From: Distichodus sexfasciatus
Taxonomy: Eukaryota > Chordata > Actinopteri > Characiformes > Distichodontidae
Assembly: GCA_032718565.1 (NCBI GenBank)
Contig: JAVGVS010000099.1
Coordinates: forward strand, 680,972-744,971
DNA: 64,000 bases
Direction of reading: 5' to 3'
The translations under genes were made by a program, and so were the position numbers. Below the pieces are notes generated by a model. It had not been told where the DNA came from. It did not search any database and saw nothing but the letters and a program-made list of their open reading frames with translations. Shown here piece after piece: positions 8,079-18,440 of the stretch (the stretch's first letter is position 1; each line of letters begins with the position of its first letter).

Positions 8079-11000
8079 ACATTTTTGGTTTGTTGATTTC
8101 ATGGGTGAGTTCAGTAAAGTTCATTTAACCGCTTGAGCCCGATCGCCCTCGGTACAGGGGGCAGAACGGGAAGGCTTTAAATAGTCGGTAAACGTAAACA
8201 AACATATGCATGCGGCACATCAACATCACCGATAGAATCTCGTGTAAAAATCTCAAACAAATTCCTCCTAAACATAACACAATTCCAACACCAAACACAT
8301 AAATAAACAAAGAACATAAACACTGCGTAGGTCTACGTGGAAGAAATACGGCTGAGGAATCTGTACGACTACGGCTAACCATGCATACTGTATATCATAT
8401 GAAAGCCGAGACTCCACAGATTACGCAGATAATATGTTGGTTTTTTTGGCGAACATGATTTTTTTTTTTTTTCATGTTCTGCTGTGTTGCATCTTCCTTT
8501 ATTCTGACCCAGTAAAATGCTGATTCCCCGGTGATCTTACAAGTGTTATCTTTATAATGATACCAAAAGCATAAAAATAGACATTGTGGTTGCTGAGATA
8601 TACACATTTTATTTTATGTTATCTTTTTTTAGAGCAAAAGTCTGTAAAACAGTCTCAGGGCTTAACAGGTTACTGTCGCATTTGCTAGCTAGAATGGATT
8701 TTTAGAACTTTTCTGGTTATTTTGGAACTCTGGAACGTAGGTTGGCACCTTTAAACAACCTGAAGTTCTAAGCCCCTTCCTGGACAGACCAGGATCTGGT
8801 TTCCACCACCACTACCGAAAATACTTGAGCTCGAAGCGCCTTTCCCCAGAGGAAGTTCAGATACGACCTAATGTATTTTCAACCCACTTAAGGTAATTAT
8901 ATCTAAATACCATACTAATGCATGGCCTCGCTCCAGGATCTCCTGGCCATTTGTTTTACCTCAGCACAACTAATCCTGACTGTAATCGCCTCGGTCCAGC
9001 GTCGGACCCTGCGTCCCGAGACCGCTCCGAGCCCCGAGCCTTCGCGCCGTGATGAACGACCTCGCGATCAAAACAGTACACTAATGACGCCTTGGAATGC
9101 ACGTTAAATATCTCTTTGTTTCGCCCTCCTGACCACTTAAACAAGATTAATTGAGGACACCTGATCTACGCTTTTAAGGAACCCGGGGCCTCGGTGGACT
9201 AATGCGTGTCCGGCTCAGGCCACTGTCAAGCGATACGGCTCCTTTGAGGGCCCCGCGAATCCGCCTGTCCCGCCTAATTGAATGATTGGTGGATTTCCTG
9301 GACTGCTTTTGAAAAACCCTGGTAATAGAAATGAAATTTTGCATCTGCCAAGTGCTGCTGCTCGGGCAGTTTTTTTTTTCTCTGCCTACCCTCCCATTCA
9401 CAAATGTTGATTAATTTAATAAATGGCTTTTAGGAGTGGATTTGAGAGGGCCACGATGTTCTTCTTCTGCTGCGTTTGTTCTTTTTCCCCCTTTTTCTCC
9501 TCCTCGAATGTTGTTCTTTTTCTGGATGTTTGCTTTTAATTACCAGTCCTTGAATAAGTGGTAGTGCTTCGGTAATGCCAGTGCAATTTCTGCCATTACG
9601 TACGGCTTAACGACGGAGCCGACTGCTGCAAATAGAAAACGAAATGCACAAAGTCGCCTTGTTAGAACGCGGATAAGTAACTCTGGTGCGCATCCGGAAA
9701 GGCTTCTTCCATTAAGTTCCAAATGCAGCCAGTCGGTAATTGTTGACGATGGCTTTAATTTTTTTGACCAAAAAGGAAAAATTCCCTGCCGGCTTTGGCT
9801 GGAAATACACTTCGCTGCAGGGACGCACAACCCTCTCTTTAACGGGTTGACCATTAGGCCCTCGTTGAGTTTGATTTAGTTTCCAAGCGAGAGCCAAAAA
9901 CAGGCCGAGTCCTGGCTCCTTCTGTGTCCCAGATCCGAACTGCCGTGGAAGAGAGAGAGAGAGAAAGAGCGCTAACTGAACATAACGCTGGATGCAGAAC
10001 TCTCAGAAGTGTTTTCGCAAGTCTCGGGCGCGACTCGATTCCGAGCTTGAGCTGTTTTCCATAGGCTCACCATCTTCGCAAGAAGCGACTTGAGAAATGT
10101 TGAAGAGTGGTTGGGGTGCATTTCTCCTACAACGACAGGCGTTAGCTTTGAACTTACTCATGAACAGAGAAATGCATTAAAGGACAACTTTGGCTCACAG
10201 AGTGGTGTCAGAAGCGACAAAAACGACAAAAATTGGTGCTGCCTACACCGACTTATGCTCCTTCTAGTGTTTGCACCCTGGCGACTGTAGCGCTAACCGC
10301 TTCTGCCAAAGTCCACACTACAGCTGTAATATTTGGTTCCTTTTTAGGACTCGAAGTTATAGAAGGTTTAGAAGTTTATGTAATGATAACATCTCCCTCC
10401 TTGCCTTAAGAAAAAAATATTTGTTCAAGGTTTAAAATGACGAATAATTATGAAAAATTATTACTAACTTTTTGTAACCCTTTTATTTACTATGTTGATC
10501 ATTTTGATCATCTTATCTTGCTAAAAGTTGCTAAGATATTTGTTTAATATATTTTTTTCTCTAGAGAATTGTTGAAATAGGTCATTTTAAAGTATGATTA
10601 ATTATTATTAAAGGTTTTGTAATCATTGTATTGTGATAGTGTTGTGATAATTTCGTCCACCTTAATTCACGTAATTTAAAATGATCAGTAATTTTCAATT
10701 ACAGAATGTTGTTCCAAAGTTTTTTGTTATAACATTTACCTTTTTGCCTTGATAAAATGGTAATTCTGTTTATTTCTCATAATAATGATTTAATAGTAAT
10801 TATTAAAATGTTAAAATTACAATTACAAATCACAGTGTCCGAGCCTCGTTTGCTTGTAAAATATAATATTTGGTGAGTGAATGATTCAGACGTGATTGAT
10901 ATTCGACTCACACTGGGAATGTAAATGTTGTAACAGTCTGCTGTCGTATGTTGAACATTTCCACGTCCTTTAATCGCTGTGCTGAGGCTTACGTTGAAGC

Positions 11001-11654
11001 ACCAGTTTTTCCCCCAGCGAATTGAATGTACACCTGGCTTAAGCCAAATCAATCCCTTTTCCCCCTCGTCACGCAGACGCATTAATTTATTTTTATTTTT
11101 CTCCTCCTCTTCCATTCTTGAGTGCCTTTATGAGCCGTGTGGCAAGATTAGCGCTGCCTGGATTGCGTGGCGTAGGTCTGATCCTGTTCCACACTGAACC
11201 CATTTTCTTCTCATTCCGGGCATAGTAGACTGTAAAAGATAATAATAAATCGGCTTCTCCAGATATATTTATATAAAAAATGTGTCTCTCTCTACAGCGC
11301 GAGCGTAGCGAAAGCACAGGTGCGTGGCCCGGGTTAAGTAGCCAATTTGCACGGCGCATTCTTCCGTGTTCCGGCACATTCTAAAGCGGATCCATTTGCA
11401 TGGCAGCTCACGCTGCGCGTCGGCCTCGCTCTCGACTCGCCGTCCCACACTCCCCTGCTCTTTGTTCTCTTTTTGTGAAAAGAGAAATCTGGGTTTCCTG
11501 CGTTCCTCCACCTCTTTTATGAGTCGTTCTCTCCAGTCCATTTCCCTTCTCTTCGCCAGTCCTTTAGAGGCTTGAGAGAGCTTTGGGAGGAGATCCAACA
11601 GCGAGATGTCAAAATGGACAAAAAGACTGCTGGTTGGGAGATTGTTGACTGATT
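8079..11654. other. unclassified intronic sequence with small low-complexity runs
   Basis: No gene or mobile-element ends recognised. It includes a T run at 8459-8472, a (GA)n run at 9951-9966, and an AT-rich block at about 10350-10830. The block 8930-9330 is GC-balanced and reads like old unique sequence. Frames of up to 134 codons near 11269-11673 have no family resemblance. Confidence 0.45.
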
Positions 11655-11781
11655 GGTAATAAATGATTTGCAATTTTTTAATAACTTGATACTAATTTGC
11701 CTTGTATTCTGTCAATAAGTTAATAAACTGCTTGTAGTTTATTTCTTGTAATCTGGTAATGTAATCTATTACTGTTAAGTA
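11655..11781. repeat. TACTTGTAAT-type AT-rich tandem sequence, block 1
   Basis: Repeats of GTAATAAA, TTGTAATCTG and AATAAACTGCTTGTAG-type words. The same word set fills 12525-12905 and 16970-18440. It stops where a hAT-like element begins at 11782. Confidence 0.6.
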
Positions 11782-12524
11782 GTGAGGCACGATATGCAGA
11801 TATCCGATATCACGCTGACATCAGCCCATACCAATACCGACGCCGATAAATGAGGAAGGCAGAGTTGAGCGTGTAAAGACAAGATATTTTGCTCGCCAAA
11901 GTTCCACTTCACGCCCAGAATTTAGCCACAAAAATAGCGCCATATCTCTCACATTTCTAACACAGCGCCAAGTCAAGCGAGCGTGAAAGCGGAGTGGAGC
12001 GAGGGCAGAGCATTTCCAGCGAAGTGCACAACATTTTAAGAAAAAGTCACTTCCCTCCTATATGGTGTACCAAGTCAAATAGGGCGCGTGTGACACTCCG
12101 TGTGCACTACCTAGTGCGTAGAGAGCCGTTAAGCTACAACCCCGGCTATTATAAAGTATGAAAAGAGCGCCTTACCAACCATACCATAAAGTGCAGCAGT
12201 ACGCGGCTCGGGACACAGCCCACGTGCGAACTTAGATTCTTTTAGTGAGGCAAACACGCAGTTTAGTTAGCTAAAAATTGCTGTGCGTGCAAGACAGAGT
12301 TGAGAGCGTAAAGACAAGAGATTTTAGCTCGCGAATGTGCCACTGCGTGCTTAGAATTTTGGCACAAAATAACAACATACATTTTAAGACCAAAAGCGTG
12401 GGGCGTTGACAATCCCACCTCGGACTTTAGACATGTCTGGCACAAGCGCTACCTTTCCCACGTCCAGTAAATGCGTTATAAAATATCAGCTGAAAAATCC
12501 GAAAATCTTAACTTTTGATTAACC
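11782..12524 (+). mobile_element. hAT-like non-autonomous element, family D, copy 1
   Basis: Begins GTGAGGCACGATATGCAGAT and shares with copies at 20149 and 23106 the words GATAAATGAGGAAGGCAGAG, CTACCTAGTGCGTAGAGAGC, AAGTGCAGCAGTACGCGGCT and CACAGCCCACGTGCGA. It carries an internal near-repeat (CAGAGTTGAG then CGTAAAGACAAGA at about 11860 and 12295). It sits between two blocks of the same AT-rich tandem sequence, so it probably inserted there. Confidence 0.7.
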
Positions 12525-12905
12525 AATAATGCATCATTTGTTATCTGTTAATTATACTGTGTTACTTGGAATCTGTTAATATGTTATAACAAGTAATTAA
12601 TTCAAGTAATCTGTTGCAAGTAATAAATAACCCGTCATTAATGACAAATCTATGAATCATCTATGAATTATACTTTATTACGCTATTCTTTCTTTCACTT
12701 TCGCGTTCTTTCTCATTTATTTCAAGTATTAAACTACTTTTAATTTATTGCTTGAAATTACTGATAATATTTTATATTGTAATTTATTACAACAAATCAA
12801 TTACGAGCATTACACTTGTAACTTATTACTTATAATCTAGTAATAATTGCTATTATTAATGTCTTTAAATAATGTTATTTAATTCATTGTAATCTGTTTA
12901 CACTT
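12525..12905. repeat. TACTTGTAAT-type AT-rich tandem sequence, block 2
   Basis: Same words as block 1: TGTTACTTGGAATCTGTTAA, CAAGTAATCTGTTGCAAG, TTACTTATAATCTAG. Continues block 1 on the other side of the hAT-like insertion. Confidence 0.6.
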
Positions 12906-12913
12906 CTATTTAT

Positions 12914-13085
12914 GATATTTAACAGACGCTTTTATCCAGAGCGACATCTGTTTCCTAATTTCAGGGACAGTGTCTTTAGGGTTAATTTAGGGTTAAGGGT
13001 CTTGCTCAGGGACACTTAGCGCTGAACCCACGACCTCTTGGTCCAGAGGCGAGTGTCCTAACCACTAGACCATCACCAACCTGTA
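12914..13085 (-). repeat. SINE-B, nearly full-length copy
   Basis: Reverse complement reads from the head GGTTGGTGATGGTCTAGTGG through GGTTAGGACACTCGCC, a B-box-like GTGGGTTCAGC, GAGCAAGACCCTTAACCC, and the tail CGCTCTGGATAAAAGCGTCT followed by GTTAAAT. This is the best copy in the window for seeing the family layout: tRNA-like head, middle, then the ATAAAAGCGTCTG tail common in teleost SINEs. Confidence 0.85.
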
Positions 13086-13637
13086 TTCATTACATTCATT
13101 ACCATTGCTGACAATCGAATCAGGGCAGCACCTACGATTTACTGCACTCAGAGAAGTTGTCCTCGTCCACTTTGTTGCCGGACGAGTTAAAAAGTAAACA
13201 AATGAAAGAAATGGGGAAGCCGTAACATTGTTTGAATAAAAGCAGAGGGAATAAAGTAGAAGGATGCTGGTGGCAAGAGATTACAGATCCTCCTCCTCCT
13301 CCTCCTCCAGCCCGAGTCTCTACTCAGCTCCCTAATGGACAGAAGAGGTACGTTCTTTCCATCGCGAGCCATACAGTGACATTTTACAAGTAATGGAGCG
13401 AGGCCGTTACACGGCAGAAACTCTCTCCCGAACCTTCCGCTTAAGGTTTATCGGCGCCCGAGTGTTTCCCCGCAGATCGTCTTGCTCATCATTGTTTGCA
13501 CATCAGCCAGGGAATGGCACACTACCACGTTTTAATGTAATCTTCATTTAGTAAATACATTTATCTGTTGTTTCCTGCGTATGGACTCTGTTTCACCTTA
13601 AATAGAAATTTGAGCTTCAACTCACAGTCAGGTCACT
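13086..13637. other. unclassified intronic sequence with (CTC)n
   Basis: No gene recognised. A (TCC)n run of about seven units lies at 13288-13308. Confidence 0.5.
13288..13308. repeat. (TCC)n microsatellite
   Basis: Seven uninterrupted TCC units. Confidence 0.85.
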
Positions 13638-13806
13638 GACTGGTAAAGGTACCACTGAGGAACTCATAAACAAGGTACCGTCCCCAAGCACTGCTCCTCG
13701 GGTGCTGATAGAGCCGTCCACTGCTCCTTCATTTATGGGTCAAACACAGAGGTCACATTTCGTTGTGGTGCACTGTGTGATGTGTTGTGCTGTGACAAAT
13801 AATGAC
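13638..13806 (+). repeat. SINE-A, 5'-truncated copy
   Basis: Begins GACTGGTAAAGGTACCACTG and continues AAGGTACCGTCCCCAAGCAC, TCCACTGCTCCTTCA, AGAGGTCACATTTCGTTGTG and ACAAATAATGACGAATAATC. It lacks the tRNA-like head. A short tail of ACTTACATTCAGTTC-type repeats follows to about 13852. Confidence 0.82.
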
Positions 13807-14035
13807 GAATAATCACTTACAGTTCACTTACATTCAGTTCACTTACATTCACACACTTTAGCAAACTCCCACAAACCTCTTGCTGTCTTCATGGTGTACT
13901 TTTAATTCTAATGCACTTCCCAAGACACATCATCTGAATAATAACTCATTCTACCTAAAACCATATCGTTAGATACAAATCTCTTAATTTTTGTCAAATC
14001 AAAGCTGGAAATGTCTCCACAGAGTATCAGAAATC

Positions 14036-14057
14036 AAACACACACACACACACACAC
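14036..14057. repeat. (CA)n microsatellite
   Basis: About eleven CA units. Confidence 0.9.
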
Positions 14058-14177
14058 TCTCATAATCATGTACACAGTCATGTCTTAGTGCCTTTGGGAG
14101 GTACGTCAGGTCATCAGTATATAAAATATAAAACTTTAACATTCGCTTTTAAATACTACATTTACATCTGACCATGT

Positions 14178-14515
14178 GTGTTTCACAAACACAAAAGATT
14201 TTATTTATTTATTATTTATTTATTATTTAGGCATTTAGAAATTTATTTACCCACATCTTTTCACAAACACAAAAGCTTTATTTATTTGTTTGGCTGGTTG
14301 ATTGTTTGTGTTTGTTTAAACAAATTTGCCCACATTTTTTCACAAACACAAAATATTTATTTATTTATTTATTTGCTTGCCTGCTTGCTTGCTTGCCTGT
14401 CTGTCTGTTTGGCTGCTTGGTTGTTTGTGTTTCTTTAAATATTTTTACCCAGATCATTTCACAAACACAAAAGGGTTATTTATTTGTTTGGTTGTTTTAC
14501 CCAAACCTGGCTTGT
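14178..14515 (+). repeat. tandem repeat, about 80-120 bp unit, four copies
   Basis: Each unit starts TTTCACAAACACAAAA, goes through a (TTTA)n and GTTTGGCTG stretch of variable length, and ends near TTACCCACAT or TTGCCCACAT. Unit starts are near 14180, 14259, 14338 and 14458. Length differences come from the (TTTA)n and (CTTG)n tracts. Leucine- and cysteine-rich frames across it are by-products. Confidence 0.8.
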
Positions 14516-14649
14516 TGTATAGTTTTATTTTTTTATTTATTTTTTTGTATTTATTTAAATAATTGCTGGAACTTTTCTATAAAAGCTTTCTGTGTCCTTG
14601 CAAATGCAAATACTGTACAAAAAGACAGTTACAAACACCTACAAACCTA
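14516..14649. other. AT-rich spacer between tandem repeat and microsatellite
   Basis: T-rich low-complexity sequence with nothing else recognised. Confidence 0.5.

Positions 14650-14715
<66 letters not shown>
14650..14715. repeat. (CT)n(CA)n compound microsatellite
   Basis: A (CT)n tract changes to (CA)n at about 14686. Confidence 0.93.
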
Positions 14716-14717
<2 letters not shown>

Positions 14718-14815
14718 GTGCACAGAGGCTCTAAAGCAAAGCATGAATTTGTTATCAGATGAATATTAGTTCAACAGGCTCTCGTCTTTGTGTTGTGAAC
14801 GGTACTTGAATTTTG

Positions 14816-14835
14816 CTGTGTGTGTGTGTGTGTGT
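14816..14835. repeat. (GT)n microsatellite
   Basis: About ten GT units. Confidence 0.9.
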
Positions 14836-15350
14836 TTGAATGGGAGAGATCCGTTGCTTTGTGCAAATGCACAAGTGTTGGAGGAAAGCACATTAAACCG
14901 GGTCTAAATGAGGTGGCCATTTACGCCGCCGCATCGCGTCCCGAGTATGGATTTGCTTTTGTCGCTCTTATCTTCTGGGTTAGGCGAGGACAGTGTAGTC
15001 TGTGTGTGCTCGTTGTTGCTGTACAGCTCCACTGACATCATACTTGGCATTTTGTGCCCACTGGGACTGCCAAATAGATTACCATTAGAATATCATTTAC
15101 ATAGAACCCACCCCGGTCCTCTGTCGTTTAGCTACCGGCCTTTATTCCTTCCCGCTTCTCTTTCTTCTCTCTCACTGCGCTCTCACTATCAGGGGTGGAA
15201 GTAACGAATTACAGCTGCTAACCTTACTGTAACTATGTCGTTTTTCGGGTACTTGTACTTCTTTGTGTATATTTTTTACCTCTGTAACTTGAGTATAAAA
15301 GAAAAATTAATTGACTTCACTGCTTTTACAGTCTGAAATTAATATTCATT
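14836..15350. other. unclassified intronic sequence
   Basis: No gene recognised. 15190-15310 includes GTACTTGTACTTCTTTGTG and TGTAACTTGAGTATAAAAG, words often met at the end of fish DNA transposons, but no partner end was found. Confidence 0.4.
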
Positions 15351-15795
15351 CGGCCGGGCCGATTATCGTGGGCTGATATTAGCCATTTTGCCGATCATCG
15401 GTATCATTGTTTTATGTTGACCATCACCGATATTCAGTTATTACAAGCTGCGCTGCTGTGACTCCACCGTCGTCTCGTTTGCTGTCGACTAGCTGCTTCA
15501 TTTAATGTCCCGCCCACAACAGTCTCTGATTGGCTATATGTCACACGAATAGTAGCCAATCAACGCTGAAGCCTTGTTGTCACTCACACCACATGAGCAC
15601 GGTGTGAAGCTCTGAGCAGGAGAACAGTAGAGAGGAGAGTTTTAGCTGAGCTTGATTTTTGTAAAATGTGAAATTTTAACAGATTTTCTCTTTTTTTTTT
15701 TTTTGCATATCTGTTGCAAATATTGCTTATCAGTCCTGTTAACTAGCAGTAATCAATATCCATATCAGCCCTGAAAAATATTGGTCAACCTGTAA
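15351..15795 (+). mobile_element. hAT-like non-autonomous element, family A, copy 2
   Basis: Same order of words as copy 1 at 545-957: GGGCCGATTATCGTGGGC, TTTAATGTCCCGCCCACAAC, TCTGATTGGCTATATGTCAC, AGTAGCCAATCAACGCTGAA, TTAACTAGCAGTAATCAATA and GGTCAACCTGTA at the end. A T run has expanded at 15690-15704. No coding capacity. Confidence 0.75.
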
Positions 15796-15829
15796 TATAG
15801 AAGTGCTGTAGGACTGGAAGAGTTGTGTT

Positions 15830-15847
15830 AGAGAGAGAGAGAGAGAG
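15830..15847. repeat. (GA)n microsatellite
   Basis: About nine GA units. Confidence 0.85.
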
Positions 15848-15882
15848 TCAGTGTATAAATAGACACACGGTGGATAGAATTG

Positions 15883-16192
15883 TTGTGTGTGTGTGTGTGT
15901 GTGTTCATGTATTTATCGCATTGTGGGGACCTTTTTGTCCCCTAAAATCACTTTTATCTGTTTTTTTTGGGTTTTGTGGGGACATTTGAGAGGTCCCCAT
16001 GAGGAAAAATGACTATAGAAAATGTGCTTGTTTTATTTGAGAAACTAAAAGAGGTAAAAGATGTGCTTTTGGTTACTGTGGTTAAGGTTAGGGTTAGGAT
16101 TAGGGTTAGGATTAGGTGTAGGTGTAAAATTATATACTTAAGTCATTATGGGAGTCTATGGAAAGACCTCACAAAGATAGTAATACAGAGAC

Positions 16193-16209
<17 letters not shown>
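15883..16209 (+). repeat. GT-flanked interspersed repeat with GGGGACC/GGTCCCC and TTAGGG-like core
   Basis: Opens with (GT)n and TTCATGTATTTATCGCATTG, then TGTGGGGACC and AGGTCCCCATGAGGAAAA. An internal telomere-like run follows at 16086-16115 (TTAGGGTTAGGATTAGGG and similar). It closes with GGAGTCTATGGAAAGACCTC, ACAAAG and a second (GT)n. From memory this layout is a repeat scattered through many teleost genomes and bounded by GT microsatellites. Confidence 0.72.

Positions 16210-16236
<27 letters not shown>
16210..16236. repeat. (GA)n microsatellite
   Basis: About thirteen GA units directly after the closing (GT)n of the repeat at 15883-16209. Confidence 0.92.
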
Positions 16237-16275
16237 GCAGAAAGATCCTAAGTCAGTACATAAATGTAGGATGGA

Positions 16276-16293
16276 GTGTGTGTGTGTGTGTGT
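16276..16293. repeat. (GT)n microsatellite
   Basis: Nine GT units. Confidence 0.88.
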
Positions 16294-16384
16294 CAGTCTC
16301 ATTTGTGGGCTGCGTACCGAGAGAGAAAGGGCTCCGCAGGTTGGACGTGTAATCTGGCCCTCTTAGTACAGTCAGATAAGAGCA

Positions 16385-16387
<3 letters not shown>

Positions 16388-16420
<33 letters not shown>

Positions 16421-16619
16421 CCCTCTTCGTCTCTTCCCTCCACCTCCTCCTCCTCCCCCTCCCTCAGCTCATCTGTATGCATAGATGTACCACCTGCAAA
16501 TCTCTCCCTCTCCTCCTCCTCATCCTGCACCACCTCCTCCTCTCCCCTTATCCTCCTATCTGTTTTCTCGCTTCACCCCTCTCTTTTTCATCCCTCCCTC
16601 CATCCCATTCCTCTCTTAT
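16388..16619. repeat. (CT)n and pyrimidine-rich tract
   Basis: (CT)n at 16388-16419 runs into about 200 bases that are strongly C/T-rich with CCTCCTCCTCC motifs. It could form triplex or other non-B DNA. A short frame across it is not a gene. Confidence 0.85.
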
Positions 16620-16969
16620 CCAAGGTGGCCGAGCTAAACGCGAGAGACGATGATAGATTGCGCCTGGCTTCCCTTTCCTGTCTCTCAAACGCATCGGCCC
16701 TTAGCTACAGACGTGTTTTTTTTTTTTTTCCTTCTTCTCCTCTCGACTCCATTGCTACCACCGGAGCATTGCCGTTGCTAGCCTGAGAAAAGCAAGATGC
16801 CGGGGATCTACGCTGATACACAGAGATAGCAGCGGCTGACACTCTGTAAATCTAATGATGCTTTAAACATCGCGGCACTTGGGGAAACTTTAATGAGTAG
16901 CGCGGAGAAGACGGTTATTATTCTGTTATTAATTTTGGAGACTCATTTGGTTTCTTGACTTATTTTGTT
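16620..16969. other. unclassified intronic sequence
   Basis: No gene recognised. Contains a T run at 16718-16731. Confidence 0.45.
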
Positions 16970-18440
16970 GAATTTATTACTTATAATCTCATGATAAGTT
17001 ACTTGTAATTTGTTACTTTTGATCTATTGCAAGTAAGAAAACACGTCTACCATCTGTACATCATTTGTAATTTGTTACAAGTCTTAAACTACTCGTAATT
17101 TATTACTTGTAATCAGGTGCGGATGAACGCACAGGCTAGCTATGGCTTGACCCTAGAGGACCCCATGTGTTCCAGCCTGTCAAGAGGCCCTCGATTGGCC
17201 AGTAAAAATATCAGTTCATTAAAATAAGCCTGGCGTCGGGGGTAACAGAAAATGTAGCCTAGGGACCCGTATATGTCTTAATCCGCTCCTGCTTGTAATG
17301 TCATACTTATCTTGCATTGAAAGTAATAACCCACTTGTAATATATTGCTTGTAGTCTATCGACAGAATTAGCTGTAATTTGTTACTAGTGATCTATTGCA
17401 AAATATTAACTACTTGTAATCTGTTACTTTTAAGTTGTCTGTAAGTCATTTGTAATTTAAGACCTCTTACTGATTTCAAGTTATAAACTACTTGTAATTT
17501 ATTTCCTGTCATCTGTTGCAAGTATTAAACTGCTCGCAACTGTTTGTAATCCACCTCTAAGTTACTTGCCATTTAAGAATTCTGAGTCATTACAACTAGT
17601 AAACTATGTGTAATTTATTTCTTGTAATCTATTGCAAGTATTAATCTGCTTGTAACTACTTGTAATTTATCTATAGTTTACTTGCAATTTAAGACTTCTC
17701 TGCCATTGCAAGTAACACACTACTGGTAATGTTTTTTGTGTAATCTATGAATAAACGAGTTGTAATTTGTTACTTGTCTGTCAGTAAAATATTGCAAGTA
17801 ATACTATTGCAAGTAATAAACTACTTCTAATGCATTATTTGAATCTATCTATAAGGTACTTATAATTAATACTTCTCCTCCATTACAAGTAATAAATGTT
17901 ACATGTGATTTATCAATACATTACTTGTAATTTGTTACTTGTAATCATTTGCAGGTATTAAACTAGTTATTTTTACTTGTAATATATCTAGTAGTTACTT
18001 AGTTTCATGCCATTCAGGTGAAAGAGTAGTTATTTAATTAATTAATTAATTACGTGTAGTTTAACAGTTAATTACTGGTAATCTATTGCAAGTAATAAAC
18101 AACTTGTAATTTATTTCTTGTAATATAGAAGTTACATGTAAGTTATTGCTATATTTAGATGCAGTGTTGTATTGTAATTATTGAACTATTTAAATGTAAT
18201 TTAATCAGCATTTATTGCATATATATTCTATATGTAATATGCACTTTATTATTTGTGGTCTTTTACAAATAATGAAGCGTTTGTGCTCTATTTCTTGCTA
18301 TCTATTAAGTTACTTGTCATTTATCATTATGTTAAGCAACAAACTACTTGCAATTTATTAGTATATTGTACTTGTGTAGTATATTATCGATAATCTATTG
18401 TAATTGTAATTTATTGCTAGAATTGATTACTTAAATACTT
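16970..18440. repeat. TACTTGTAAT-type AT-rich tandem sequence, block 3 (1.5 kb)
   Basis: Highly diverged repetition of words such as TTGTAATTTATTACTTGTAA, TCTATTGCAAGTAATAAACT and ACTTCTAATGC. The basic step is about 20-25 bases, with no clean longer period. Broken at about 17110-17300 by non-matching sequence. Same word set as blocks 1 and 2. Confidence 0.72.

Noticed and set aside
16086..16115. Interstitial telomere
   Set aside because: Only a few TTAGGG-like units, inside a dispersed repeat that carries them; not a chromosome fusion site.
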